Notes: generated from the letters alone by a model not told the origin. Positions 9,944-21,429 are shown, counted from the first letter of the stretch. The stretch is 46,773 nucleotides of DNA from Chara braunii (GCA_003427395.1 BFEA01000364.1:1363773-1410545), one strand, 5' to 3'. Numbers and translations: made by a program.

Positions 9944-12900
9944 TAAGCCTGCGCGGGCAAATGGGAGCCGCGCAGCCGTTTTGTTGGCCCAAAGCGTCGC
10001 GGCGCACTTCATATATGGTATTCTGCGGAACCCAGTCTCAGGCTTGGGCTTAGCCCTATAGGTTACGGTATTGGACTACTATTATGAAGGTTTGGGGATC
10101 GAGGCCAGCGAGTGTCGGCGCAGCAGCGGNGNAGCACTNTGGAGAGAACCGAGGGGTNNAGGGCCNGACGGGGCTATCCCCCTTTGNTTTTTGTTNACAA
10201 ACGCNGNGACAGGCCCGGTCCACGANAACGGTGGGGCTTAGTAGTCCCCGCACCCTGCTTAGGGATTTCTATTTATGATGATTTATTTTATCTTTGCTTT
10301 TTCTATATTGCTGATTACTTCTACTTATATTTGCGGTCCCGTTTTCGTTCGGGATGCGGTATCGCGACTGGCAGTTCACATCTTAAAAGAAACCACAGGT
10401 GGGGGTACCACCGCGGCTAAGTCGTTCGGGATATCTGTTAAGATAGGAATGATACAGAGTAGATTGGCATGGGGCCTAGGCGCCGGTAAAGGCTATAAAA
10501 ACGAGGGTTGTCCGACAGCCAGAGTTTCAGAGAAGCGGGAGCTGTCGAACCACGGGCTGTGCTGGGTACGGGCAGGCCGGGCAACAGCGGAGAGCGACCC
10601 GAAGTAAAGGCGGTGGTCGGAGCGCAGTGGGGCAGAGGGCGGTTTGGCGCTANGGTGGANTCATGCAGCGATACTAAGGTGCAAATCGTTCGTCGGACTT
10701 GGGTATAGGGGCGAAAGACTAATCGAATCGTATAGTAGCGGGTTCCCTCCGAAGTCCCTCACAGGCCGGCTGACTGTCGAGGCGGACGATAGCGCAGTGT
10801 GGGTGGCGGGCGCTGTGAGAGCAAAGGCGGGGTGATACAGTGACGGATGAACCCGGACGCGGGCGGGCACCGGGCGCGGGCGAAGAGGTCGGTTTGGACT
10901 GCGCTAGCAGCCGCAGGCGCTGTAAAGGCAGATAGCGCAGCAGGCGCTGAGCGAGGCCGTGGGAGCGACGAGCAGGGAAGGGAGAACGAATGCATNGGGA
11001 NGGGGGCCGCGTCCAAGTGCATGCGNGGGNGGTGACGGGGCGCTAGCNAGTAGTGACGNGCAGCNGACAGTGTAGGAGGGCGAGTGAACNTGGCGGGGNN
11101 TTGGCNCCAGGTACGGGCGGAAAGGGAGAGTGGCTANGGCGGGGTAAAAAGCTNCTACCTCGCTCAATCCTTGATGGAATTGGGCGAGCCGAGAGCCGGA
11201 TCCGGCGTTTTTGGGGATGGCGATCTTAAATATGGGGTCCGATTAGAGAGAAAGTTAGTGAAATTAGAGTTAGTGGAAGAAAGTTTGTGCGAGGATGGCG
11301 GGAGAGAAGAAAAAGGGAGAAGGTGAAACTCGGACCTCGCCCGTTCCTTAGTGAAAACAAGCGAGGGCGGAGTCGATCTTGGGGTTTTTTCCCCGGGCGA
11401 GTCACGTGGTAAGGTTAGTTTAGTTGTTAGTTAAGTAGAGTAGGAGGTGGTGTAAGGATAGAGTGCGCGGAGGGGAGTGAAGGGCAGGATATGGCTGAAC
11501 AAAAGTGGAGATTTCTCCCCAGACTCTGAACGGAAACAAGCGAGGGAGGAGCCGCTTCGGGGGTTTTGAAGAGCGACGAATACGAATATTGAGTTACTTT
11601 CTAAAGAAAGTTAGTAGAAAGAGTTGGTTAGTTAAAAGGTTAGTGCGCCGAGGGGGGGCGGGAACGAAGAAGGAAGTGATAGCTCGTTGGGTTCTCGACA
11701 GAATCAGGATGGGGAGAGGTGTGAGATGGGGGCTCTGAAAACGGGTGAGAGCGACTGTGAGATGGGATCAAGGAGTTAGTGGGCGGAGTCCGTAGTATGG
11801 GCGGTGTGAGCCGTGAGAGGTAGGAACAACACTACGACGAGAATGCGCCTGTCTGCATTCTAGCTGAAGATTCATTCTGAATGTGGTCAACAGAACCAGC
11901 AAGGGGGGGGGGTGGTTTGAGCTCGGGAAGCTCGCCTACTCATGTTGAACTGAGAGTTACTGATCTCATCAATAAGAGAGGGCGCCCCCTATTGCGCTGT
12001 CCGTACGGCTGGGAGACGGGAATCTATCCGTTTTCTAGCGGAAGATTCACGANTGCTTTGCAACATCCTAGGGGGCGAGCAAACGNGNGGTCTGNAGTCA
12101 GTCGGGTAAGTAGGAGAGCCGTGCTGTGTTGGANTGCACNGTCCGCTCACGCCTTGTCGNTAGAACTGGCTCCGNGAAAAGAGAAAGGAATCAAGGGAGA
12201 TTNGAGAACTTACCNNGGGTCGCTTTNTGCCTCGCGCCCATNAGTTGTAGNCGTGCCCATGAGCCCCTCCCTCGAGGCAGGGGTTGAATNAGCTTGTTCG
12301 NCGTTGATGGCCAGATGCAGCCACTTGCCNGGNAGAAGGCGGAGCAAGCGCAAGAGAGAAAGAGAGCAGAGTGTCCGCAGTCAGATGCGAGGGAGAAGTT
12401 GAACTGTCCATGAACCCGGTCATNTTCNAAACGGGAGATTNCGTCTNAAANTGGTCGTACAGGCGACCACGTANACAGAGNAGGGGTGAGNACGGNAACN
12501 GGGTTGTGCCATTGCTNAAGNGGGCTTCTCAGCGCGGCTGTTTCCGTGGTCATAATGGATGATGATGCTCGTCTCGGTCACGATCACCTTGTGGATTGTC
12601 ATCAGACGACATCGATTTCCCCCTGTTCATAGCAGTTCAGCCGAGGCCGTGTGAACTTGGCNTGGGAATCTGCNNTGTAGAGGGGAAGCGAAGGCCGTCT
12701 GCAAGGGTTGGAGACTTACCTGTTGACCCCTGCGTCGCTCCGCTGGTGGCTAAAGACTTGCCTACTCGTTATCTGAGGGAGAGAGAGAGAGACAAAAGAG
12801 GGTGGGATTAAACCTGCATATCTGATCAAGGGCTGCGTTCGTAGGAGGGAGAGTTGGCTCACGGTTGCAGAAGCGGTGAGCAGGCTCCCGTGGAGCCATA

Positions 12901-13055
12901 AGGAGGGGCAAGTTGCGGGACTGCAGACTCGCTCAACAATCTGGGAAAACAACTAGCTGCTGAGCAGANCAGCGGCAGACTAACTCCTGGGTAAAGACTT
13001 GGTGGTCAGCCAAGTGCANTACCAATACTGNAGCATTGGGAGTGAGCCCAAATGA

Positions 13056-13225
13056 TGTTCTGCAGACAACTTGCCCTGGATTCCACAGTCCAATTCAGCC
13101 GGTGTTCTACAGACGATTCGGCTTGTATCCCACAGTCGAGTCAGGCCTGTGTTCTACAGCCACCTCGGCTTGTGTTTCACAGTCCAAGTTAGCCTATAAT
13201 TCATAGCCCTATTCANCCTATTGTA
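13056..13225. repeat. Short-period repeat array in 5' LTR
   Basis: About seven diverged units, about 24 bp each, alternating 'ttccacagtc...' and 'gttctacagac...' words, each ending in a variant of 'cggctt' or 'cagcc'. The same array lies at 33211-33380. One N at 13216 is repeated at the matching position of the other LTR. Confidence 0.6.
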
Positions 13226-14238
13226 CGGGGATCTACGCTGAAGAATGAGCTGGACGGCGGGTTATTGGATCGAGCTATGTGTAGATGTTATGGCCACGCC
13301 TGGCCACTANCGATGCTGTGTGCCAAGGGAGGCTGCCCCTCATTGAGCTTTCCGGCTGCGATATTTGGTTTGTCTTACTACTGTGCCAACTGCAGGTTGC
13401 CGTAACTGTGCTTTTACTACCGCAGCTGCTGTAGCTGTTACGGACTGCTATGATTATTGAGAAGCGCTGATCCGCTGAAAACGCAGTCTTGCTAGTCCAT
13501 TCTACTGTGCGCACAAAATTCTCTTTGAGTGCTTAGTGTTGTGGTTGACTGGTGTTCGGATAGGGGGTGGAGAGAGGAGTGTTTGAACTACGGAGGGAAG
13601 TTGCTGCTGCAGCTTGAAGGAGTAGTTATAAAGGGGGCTATTGCTGCGAAATTTGAACACTCGGCAGAGAGTGGACCTTAACAAGTTGATCTGGGGCTTG
13701 ACCAAGCTGCTGCAGATTGGCCATCATTGCGGGGCCCTCAGGCAGATCAAGATTACCAAGCCCTCTCAAGCGAGTCTGAGAGCACCATTCTTGGATCTGA
13801 GAGTCTCTACCTTTCTATTTCTATCCTTTCTAANTCTCAGTCTAGTCCTGTGGTTACGAGAGGAAGGCNNCAGGTGGGATTGCAACNCGTAGGTCCGCAT
13901 CAAGANTTTGTGGGGAGTCCACCCACCGATTGCGGGAGCTCTGCTGGAACCTAGGCGAGGTTCTGGAGGCAGGNAACCTTNAGGTAAATNATCTTCATCC
14001 GTATAGNCTNNTACTACCCATGTTTGCCTATATCCNCCTGCAGTATGATTATTGTATGCATGCGCTTGTCCTTATGGTTTTTGCTTTCTCTTCAAGACCT
14101 AATCAGACTAACTGGAAAGAATGTGTGAGAGTGAAGCCTAAGTTTCTACTTTGTTCTGATTGAAAGCAGACTAAGGATGAATTGGGGGAAGGTGGAAGGA
14201 AGGTAGACTGCATGCGTTTGACCGAGTCAACCAACGCT

Positions 14239-14930
14239 TGAGCATTGTTTCTACTGTGAATGGCTCAGGGCTATGTTTATTTGGTTGTTTTGTGAAGGAT
14301 CAAACATTGTTTCTATTGTGAATGGCCTGGTCGCTGTGTTCATATGATTGTTTTCTCGGAAGCCAGACATTGTTTTTACTGTGAATAGCCTGGCTACCTT
14401 AGTTAACTCTGAGGGTTGNCTGATTGAAGGGGTTTAAATTCTTGTTTATTTTTTAGGGAGAACTTTTGGTCCAAGGCTAAGCATTGTTTCCATGGTGAAT
14501 GGTTTAGCCTGAAAACCACGCACATAATTTAAACTAAGTGTAAAGGAAAGTATTTTATGTATATTTGCATGTGAACTGCCAGCTGGGCATTGTTTCTACT
14601 GTGAATGGTCCAGCGTTAAGCCATATCATTAAGAAGAGAAAAAGGAAAATACAAAGTATAAATGAAAATAGTTTGGGCAAGCTGAACATTGTTTCTACTG
14701 TAAATGGTTCAGTCCCCTGCCCATATTTGCTTTTTCTTTTGAAAACAAAGTTAGAGAAATACTAAATTTTTGGATATTAAACAGCTCAGGGCGACTAGGC
14801 ATTGTTTCCATGGCGAATGGCCTAGTCATCTGCCCAAAAGAAAAAAGAAGTAGTTGTGCAACCTGTTCGTGTATATCATGAAGACAAGTTGGGCATTGTT
14901 TCTATGGCGAATGGTCCAGCTCTATGTCTT
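14239..14930 (+). repeat. Array of eight hairpins with constant loop and variable stems (5' LTR)
   Basis: Eight copies of 'CATTGTTTC(T/C)A...GAATGG', spaced about 60-110 bp. Each is flanked by a different pair of complementary arms. Examples: TGAGC/GCTCA (14239-14267), AGGCTAA/TTAGCCT (14474-14510), GCTGGGC/GTCCAGC (14582-14614), CTGAAC/GTTCAG (14682-14712), GACTAGGC/GCCTAGTC (14793-14827). ATT and AAT extend the stem inward past a 1-nt bulge. The arms differ between copies while pairing is kept. Function unknown. Confidence 0.85.
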
Positions 14931-15221
14931 ATGTAAGATGGGTATAAGGATTCAAGAAGTTGAAGATTCATGAACTATCTATATGAAATAAACTTGGGGT
15001 GGTGAGAGTACTTACATTGGTGGTTTGTTTTGCATGTGACCGGATGGGATGACTAGCTTGTTTAAGTTTCATTATTATACGTAGTTGCTGTAGTTGCTCG
15101 CCACGTGCTAGAGCCATAGGAGTTAGTGTCAATTCCTGTTTTTTCTGTAATAACTTTTTTTACTTAGGTCATTTCCTGCATTTTCTGATATCTTTTTCTT
15201 ATACTTGGCTTTGTATAAATC

Positions 15222-15880
15222 TTGGCAAGCTACTTTTCCTACGGGAAACACTGCCGAAATTTCTACAAATCCAAGAAGTTAGCCAACTTGACTTGTCAGA
15301 GTTCAACCTGTCTTTTCCATACATCTGGCTTAGTTAAAATTTGGGAAGTCTCCCTTTCTAAAGGGAGTGCTGCCCAAGAATTTGCTAATATAGGGAGTTA
15401 GACAAAATTGAACTTTGGAAAGTCAAAGTTACTTTCAAAATCTGAACTTAGTCTTGTATAAATTTTGGAATAACACTTTTCTAGAGGGGGCGCTGCCGAA
15501 ATTTCTTACAAAATTAAAGGAGTTAGTTAAATTCAGTCTAAAGTTGAGCTCGAGCTGTTGTAGGAGTTCATATCTGACTTAGTATAAATCTGGGAAGTCT
15601 TCTTTTCTAAAAGAAGTGCTGCCCAAATTTNTACTAATTTAGAGAGTTAGACAAAATTTGATTATCCNGAGNTACAGATTATTTCTGTTTTNNTATCTGA
15701 CTTAGTANAAATCTGGGAAGTCTCCTTTTCTAAAGNGAGTGCTGCCCAAATTTATACTAATTCGGAGAGTTAGATAAAATTTTGACCTTCCAGACTTAGA
15801 GATTATTTCGGCGTTCATATTTAGACTTATATAAACTCAGGGAAGACACTCTTTCTACGGGAAACAATACCAAAATTTTT
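15222..15880 (+). repeat. Array of nested hairpins, about 120-bp period (5' LTR)
   Basis: Six units with an outer and an inner stem. Unit 2 (15341-15377) has outer TTGGG/CCCAA and inner CTCCCTTT/AAAGGGAG. Unit 4 (15591-15625) has outer TGGG/CCCA and inner CTTCTTTT/AAAAGAAG. Unit 1 (15222-15258) has TTGGCA/TGCCGA and TTTTCC/GGGAAA. Unit 5 has inner CTCCTTT against AAAGnGAG (15722-15739), where pairing predicts the N is G. Linkers share a 'gacttagtataaa' word before each unit and 'gttaga' after it. Confidence 0.82.
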
Positions 15881-16738
15881 CTTAGTTCAAAGGAGATAGA
15901 CTATATTTTGACAGGTGGCGATTCAGGCAATCCACCCATAATAGGGGAGATTCTGTAGTTGATCTACCTTTAGCTTAAGCATTTGGTTTAAAAGTAGACT
16001 TAAGTTCAGCTTATAGGGAGATTTTGAGTGAGGATGTATTATGGAGTTGTATTCTCCACACACTTATGATCTTAGCTTGGGGATTGGTCTGCCGTGTGTT
16101 ACAGTTTTTTTTTTCAAGTTCAGGGCTAGATCCAGCTTGATCCTTTTGAGGATCACTTTCTGTTATCGCTGATAACAGGTCCGTTGCCAATTCGTCGGTC
16201 TACGACTCAATTTCAACTCTCGCTCCACACTCAACCTAAAAGGCTTTAGCCTTGATGATCTTCGTTTGTTTTATTAAAGTTTTCACCCGGACTTTTATTG
16301 AATGGCCATTTAACAAAGGTATTGAGTATTTAATTAAGGTTGGTTGGACAGGAGGTTTTGGGGCTTGTTTGGCTAAAGCGAGGGGTATGAGTGTCGAAGG
16401 TGGTTGGGATTGACTCCGTATAATGTGTGGGTTGTTAATTTGGTTCGTTGATATGACTGCAGGTATGTGTTGTGAGTCAGATTCTGAATTTGGTTGCCTG
16501 CGATCACACATATACGTATTATTGTGAGACATCCTAGTGAGACCGTGAAAAGTGATCGTCACATACTTAACCCTTATATACGTCTACATGGGTACACTTG
16601 GGATGAATGTTTGCATGGGTTGAAGAATCCCCATATGAAAGCCCCACTCAGAAGCTGGGACTAAGGAACTTAGGGGAGGTCCCTACTTCTATTTTTATTC
16701 TTGCTTTTTGATGATTTTCTTAGTCGGACGTTTGGTCA

Positions 16739-16986
16739 TGGGCTGGGATTCGAGGTCCTTGTCCAGGACATCCCAAGCCCTAGGCTCTGTAGGGGAGGGG
16801 TTTTCCCTCGCGCAGAGCCTATTTGATTTGCCGACCGAGACACTCAGGTCGAGAGCCTAAGATGCAGCGGCGACTGCACGACTATTCCTTCAGCCGTGCA
16901 ATGTCGTGAAGGGTTACGCCCTCACGACACTTCAAGTCTGACACTTGAGTGTCATAAGCGGTACTTGGATCCACAAGGGACCGCTT
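16739..16986 (+). other. Cluster of consecutive stem-loops near the 3' end of the LTR
   Basis: Adjacent stems: GGGCTGGGAT/ATCCCAAGCCC enclosing GTCCT/AGGAC (16739-16780); AGGCTCTG/CAGAGCCT (16782-16820); GTCGTGA.GGG/CCCTCACGAC (16903-16928); TGACACT/AGTGTCA (16939-16954); AAGCGGT/ACCGCTT (16956-16986). All are retained in the 3' LTR (about 36858-37107). A dense structured RNA region within the retroelement leader is likely. Its role in packaging, translation or end formation is unknown. Confidence 0.65.
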
Positions 16987-17683
16987 GATTATTGGCACTA
17001 CGTAGTACGCCATCGTTGCGACTGCTTGTGTACGCCTGCATTGCGAGTTGATATGCAATAGCCCTGCATCCACGCGGTTTTATACTAAGTTCAGCGCACG
17101 ACGCCTATCCGATTTCCGCATTGGAAAGTTATGGGTTCGCTACTGAGGGGCTAGGAGCGTTGTCGCGTTGTTGGTATTGTGTCATTTCGTATATATGTTG
17201 TTTTGTGTGTACGTCTGTTCGTAAAGTGGAATGCGCGTGGTGTGTGGGATGCGTCCTAGTCGACCGATGATGAATCGCGCTTGGAACCTCAACCCCCCCA
17301 AGATGTCGGTTCGCGTGCGGGTCCGATAGAGGCGTATTACCGCGCGTACCCCCTATGCTACAGCGAACGAGAAACGCCCTCCGCTGGTCCACCTCTGCGA
17401 TTGCAACTGATTAGCTTTCGTACTGTGGATCGATAGCTCGGCATGGATACGCCCACCAAAGGGAGGTGACAGCTCCCGTAAGGTGTAGGTAAGTCGTGCC
17501 TCGCGTAGGCCCTATCCTGTCGTAGGGGCTCGCGAGAGGTATGGCTGGCGCACCCGGCCGGAGCGGCTTGTGGAAGCTCCATGTATATTGTAACGAAGGG
17601 TTCTAAAAACCAACTCCTGCGTGACGCGGCCGGGAGGGTCCCGCGCTGCCCCCGTGCGGTGCCCGACCGATGCGCCCGACAGG

Positions 17684-17701
17684 TGGCGCCGTTGCCGGGG
17701 A
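17684..17701 (+). promoter_or_regulatory. Primer-binding site for tRNA-Asp(GUC)
   Basis: TGGCGCCGTTGCCGGGGA, two bases after the CCGACA end of the 5' LTR. It is complementary to the 3' end of plant tRNA-Asp, including CCA. The same primer is known from Athila-type plant Ty3/gypsy elements. It primes minus-strand DNA synthesis. Confidence 0.9.
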
Positions 17702-18000
17702 TAACTGAAAGCCTACCGTTGTCCGTGGTGGAACGACATCCGGGTATGAGAAGTGAATAAGAAAAGGCATAAAGGAGTGATGGGAAGGTAATGAAAGAAT
17801 ACATGAATGACTAAGTGTAGGTGAGGATATTTACCTACCCAAGTAGAGGAAGTATGAGGGACGATCGTGTTAACATTGGGTAAAGTAAGTACTAAGGGTT
17901 AGGTAGGACGGATGGAATAGACCGGTCAAGGTATAATGTTGAATAAGGGGATGTGCTTGTTTTCTTTTGCCAGGGAACTTAAAAAGAAGAGGCTGTCAAG
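17702..18000 (+). other. Leader between primer-binding site and gag
   Basis: No ORF. Purine-rich 3' half ending '...aaaaagaagaggctgtcaag' directly before the ATG at 18001. Packaging signals would be expected here, but none was identified. Confidence 0.5.
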
Positions 18001-20120
18001 ATGCCTGAGACTGGCGGCGCATCAGTTGTTCCCAAGAAGGGCCTGACANTCGATGACCTCATCGCGGCCATCGACCGGCATGAAAGGAACCCGAGCAACA
18101 TCCCAAAGGTCGATACTTTCCATTTCTGTGGGGAGAGAGTCTCAGAATGGCTAGAGCGGGTGGAACAAGCTTTGGCTGGGCGGCCGGATGTTGTAAAGTT
18201 TCAACGCATCCTTCAGTATGTCCTCCACAACTACCATCAGGAGGTGAAGAAAGTCATAGATGCTGCTCAAGGTAGCTGGGAGAGGTTCAAGGAGGGGATG
18301 CAGAGGAAATACTGCCTGGGAGACGGGTTCTTGACTACCACGGACCTTGAAGCGATGAACAAAGAGGATTTTACGACTATAGGGGCCTTTGTTCAAGAAT
18401 TTACGAAGAGGGCGCGAAAGGTCCATGAGATTTCGGAGGAAGCACAGTGCTCCATCTTCCTGAGCTACTCACAGCATCGGAGGCCGTCAAGTTGACGAGA
18501 CATGGAGAAGGTAGCACTAAGCTCACCTGGGCCACCATTGACAGAGGGGTGGAAGTTGGGTGCTTGGACCAGGTGGAACAACGTCAGGTACGCCTGCAAA
18601 GGCAGAAGAGAAAGCAAAGAGATGCGACCGTTTCTGGGACCCCGTGAGTAACAAGGATTGTTACAGACGTATTGGCACAACTAGGGTATGCGACAGAGCC
18701 GGTGGTGCAAAGGAGGGTGGTGACGGCTGTCAAAGTAAAATGAAAAGAGCCAGCGATAGAGGAGGCTGGTCAGGAGGAGCTCTGGGAAGAGGAAGAGCCG
18801 GTGCCGCAGCACCTAACGAAGGTCCAACGCAAAGTGCGTAATTTGGCGCAGGGCGGACAGGGATCAGGAAAAGCGCAGGCGCCTCACGCCGAGGCAGCAG
18901 ACCCTTTAAATGTGGCGGCTCCATTATGTAGTACGGGCCCCTCGCAAGGTGGGGCACCCTCCTATGGACAGTGGCCCTGGTCGGTGATCAATGCAATTGT
19001 GCCATGGGGAAGCACGCCGCCAGTAGCCGGACCGCAAACGAGTATGCCACCACCGATCTACCCCGCGGCCAAGGCCCAACCTGTGGCCCCGCCACCGTCA
19101 CCTGATCCCAGTGCACAGGGCAGTGTTGTAGGAGGTGGGAACCAGGGGTATGGCAATCAAGGTAGCAGAGGGAGGGGTGGAGGAAAGGGGCGAGGCAGGA
19201 ATGGCGACGGAAGAGGAAGGCAATAGAATGGCCAAGGCCAGGGGTACAAAGGCCAAGATGGCCAAGGCCAGGGGTACCAGGGCCAAGGGGGCCAAGGCCA
19301 GGGGTACCAAGGCCAAGGGAGTCAAGGCCTGGGGTACCAAGGCCAAGGGAGTCAAGGCCATGGGTACCAAGGCCAAGGGAATCAAGGCCAGAGGTACCAA
19401 GGCCAGGGGTATCAAGGCAAGGGGTATCAAGGCCAGGGGGATCAGGGAAGTCAGGGGTATGGAAGACCCCGCTTTGACTGGAGGACGACCATCTTTCAAC
19501 ATTGTGACCAGCAAGGCCACACTATAAGGTTCTGTAATATAAGACGGTAAGACGAGAGAAGCGGACTGATTTCCTCTACTATGGATGAGAATATCTACGA
19601 TCAGTTTGGGGAGGCCATTGACAGAAGGCTTGGAGGAGTGAGGGCTGAAGCCCAACGAAGAGCGGCAGCTGGGCCGCCACTCCCTGCCATGTTCAGGCTA
19701 TGGCAGGAAAAGGAGGAACCACCGATTGGGGTGGAAGAAGTAAGAAGCGATGAGGAGGTGACTCAAGGGCTACGAGGAGGAAGTGAGACGGAAGAGGCCA
19801 TAATCATCGAGTCAGATGACGAGGATGAGGAGGAAAGAACGGAGCCTCCGTCTGTCTTATTTGAAGAGATGGAGGACTTGCTGGATAAGATGGGGAGGTA
19901 CCAACAGAAGTTGGTGGGCCTCTGTGAAGAAGTGAAGGGATGGAGGTCTAACATCCCCACAGTATTCCTCTATGACTCCGGCCGAGAGTCAGCGCCTGGG
20001 CGACCCGGAGTAAATGTGGTGGGGTCGTGCCCACAATCAGGAATGAGGGGGAGACCCCTCACTCCGCAGTACCAGCCAAGAGCCTCCAAGGAGGGAACAC
20101 GAACCAGGGAGAAGGAATGA
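18001..20120 (+). pseudogene. Gag polyprotein (capsid, QG-rich repeat, zinc knuckle), broken
   Basis: Starts MPETGGASVV at 18001. A capsid-like region runs to about 18490 ('VSEWLERVEQAL', 'GSWERFKEGMQRKY'), typical of retrotransposon Gag. After frame loss near 18480-18560, coding resumes in another frame. A 230-bp tandem repeat (19227-19460) encodes Gln/Gly/Tyr blocks (GQGYQ type). A knuckle-like HCDQQGHTIRFC follows (19499-19534), with Phe where the first Cys is expected (a TGT to TTT change would explain it). An acidic segment with 'ESDDEDEEE' comes next. In-frame stops are TAG 19224 (probably from CAG), TAA about 19550 and TGA 20118. The product would form the particle. Confidence 0.75.
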
Positions 20121-20124
20121 GGCT

Positions 20125-21210
20125 GTGGAAGTAGAGGACGACGATGATGAAGAGGAAGAGGACGAGAGGCTGCACAGAGAAGAGGATCAGAGAGCGGAGC
20201 AGCGGGCAAGGAAAAAGGGAACCAGGGGAGAGGCCGAACCGGTCATACATGACGGACCGCCCAAAAAGAAGAAATACGCGGTCCGGTTGGAAGAGGGATT
20301 TGACGTAGAGAACGTGATTGACCGGCTGTTGGAAGGGCATAATGACCTCATGACCCTGAAGGAAATCCTAGCGTCAGCCCCGCGACTCCGCGATGAACTG
20401 AAAGGGAGGTTATCACGGCGCCTGGTGCCCAATGTCCATCTGGGCACGATCCTGCCCAAGGAGGCAGAGTGGGCAGAGTCGGGTACGAAGATGAACTGGA
20501 AGTGCGTAGCCTACGGTACGGTGGATTTGATAGTGAAGGGTTCCAAGTGCGCAACAATGGTGGACACCGGGGCGGAGATGAACATTATTCGGGAGGCGGA
20601 CGCGATCAGATTCGGGCTGGATATAGACCGTTCTGACTGCGGTATTCTGCATGGAGCCAGCTGTAAGGCCATGTTTTGCGGGACAGCCTCGAATGTGCTC
20701 GTCGAGGTTGGAAAGGTGAAGGCCAGGGCATGCTTCTTCATAATGCCGGACGTGGACCATGGAATCCTTTTGGGGAGGTCATTCCTAAGAAGGACAGAGA
20801 CCGTGATGTTCAACAAACATGATGGGACGTTGATCGTCTTCTTATGCGATCCTGCCTACGGGAATTATGAAATAATTACTTGCAGGAACACCGGGCCAAG
20901 GAGTATAAGGAACCGGCCCAATCCAGGATCATTCACAATCGAGGAGTCGGAAGGGGAGCGCAGGAGGCTCTGGGCAGAGCCCGAAGCAGGAGAGAGGGTG
21001 GAAGCATTTTCCCTCAGCCTGTCAGATGTTGGGAAGGCCATGGACCTGGTGGCCGTGCATGAGATGGCAGATCCGGATGCCATCCAGGCCTTGAGGGAAC
21101 AAGTTCTGGAATGCCCTGAGGCAGGAAGGTTGGAATTGGTATATCGGCTCCNAGATGGCAGATCCGGATGCCATCCAGGCCTTGAGGGAACAAGTTCTGG
21201 AATGCCCTGA
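20125..21210 (+). pseudogene. Retroviral-type aspartic protease region
   Basis: After an acidic start ('EVEDDDDEEEEDE') and a helical stretch comes the catalytic motif MVDTGAEMNII (DTGA at about 20563) and the conserved 'ILLGRSFLRR' (about 20766). Together these identify a single-domain retropepsin-like protease that would process the polyprotein. The frame is the same as the downstream RT. It is lost at the 90-bp duplication with an N (21062-21242), which shifts the frame and creates the stop. Confidence 0.8.
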
Positions 21211-21242
21211 GGCAGGAAGGTTGGAATTGGTATATCGGCTCC
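21062..21242 (+). repeat. 90-bp direct duplication separated by one N
   Basis: 21062-21151 is repeated at 21153-21242 with a single N between. This looks like two overlapping contig ends joined without merging. The 91-bp shift breaks the protease-RT frame, so the break is probably not biological. Confidence 0.8.
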
Positions 21243-21429
21243 CAGGCAGCGGAGGGAACCCCGCATCAGCGCAAACACAATCCATGAGTCGGCCTTTTTT
21301 AGGGGACGGCTCAAGCAGGGTTCCCAAAGGCGGTACAAGACGGTAGACAAGAAGTGCCGCCCGGTACCCGTCCTCGTTACAGAGGACGAGGAAACATATT
21401 ACGAAAGGGAACGAGGGTTGATTGGATGA

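Larger units (their letters stand above)
9730..17681 (+). repeat. 5' LTR, 7,952 bp
   Basis: Starts TGTCGG, ends CCGACA. It matches 29797-37800 along its whole length, with small indels. About 100 bp present in the 3' LTR (near 29918-30016) is absent here, and about 36 bp near 15050-15095 is absent from the 3' LTR. Many Ns at 10130-12540 are resolved in the 3' LTR. It has no credible ORF: frames seen here recur in the other LTR only because the LTRs are copies. It contains at least three repeat arrays and a 3' stem-loop cluster, listed separately. Confidence 0.93.

Noticed and set aside
10056-14163. Many 60-140 aa ORFs inside the LTR, recurring at 30212-34318
   Set aside because: They are duplicated because the LTRs are copies, occur on both strands, contain many Ns and match no family I recognise.
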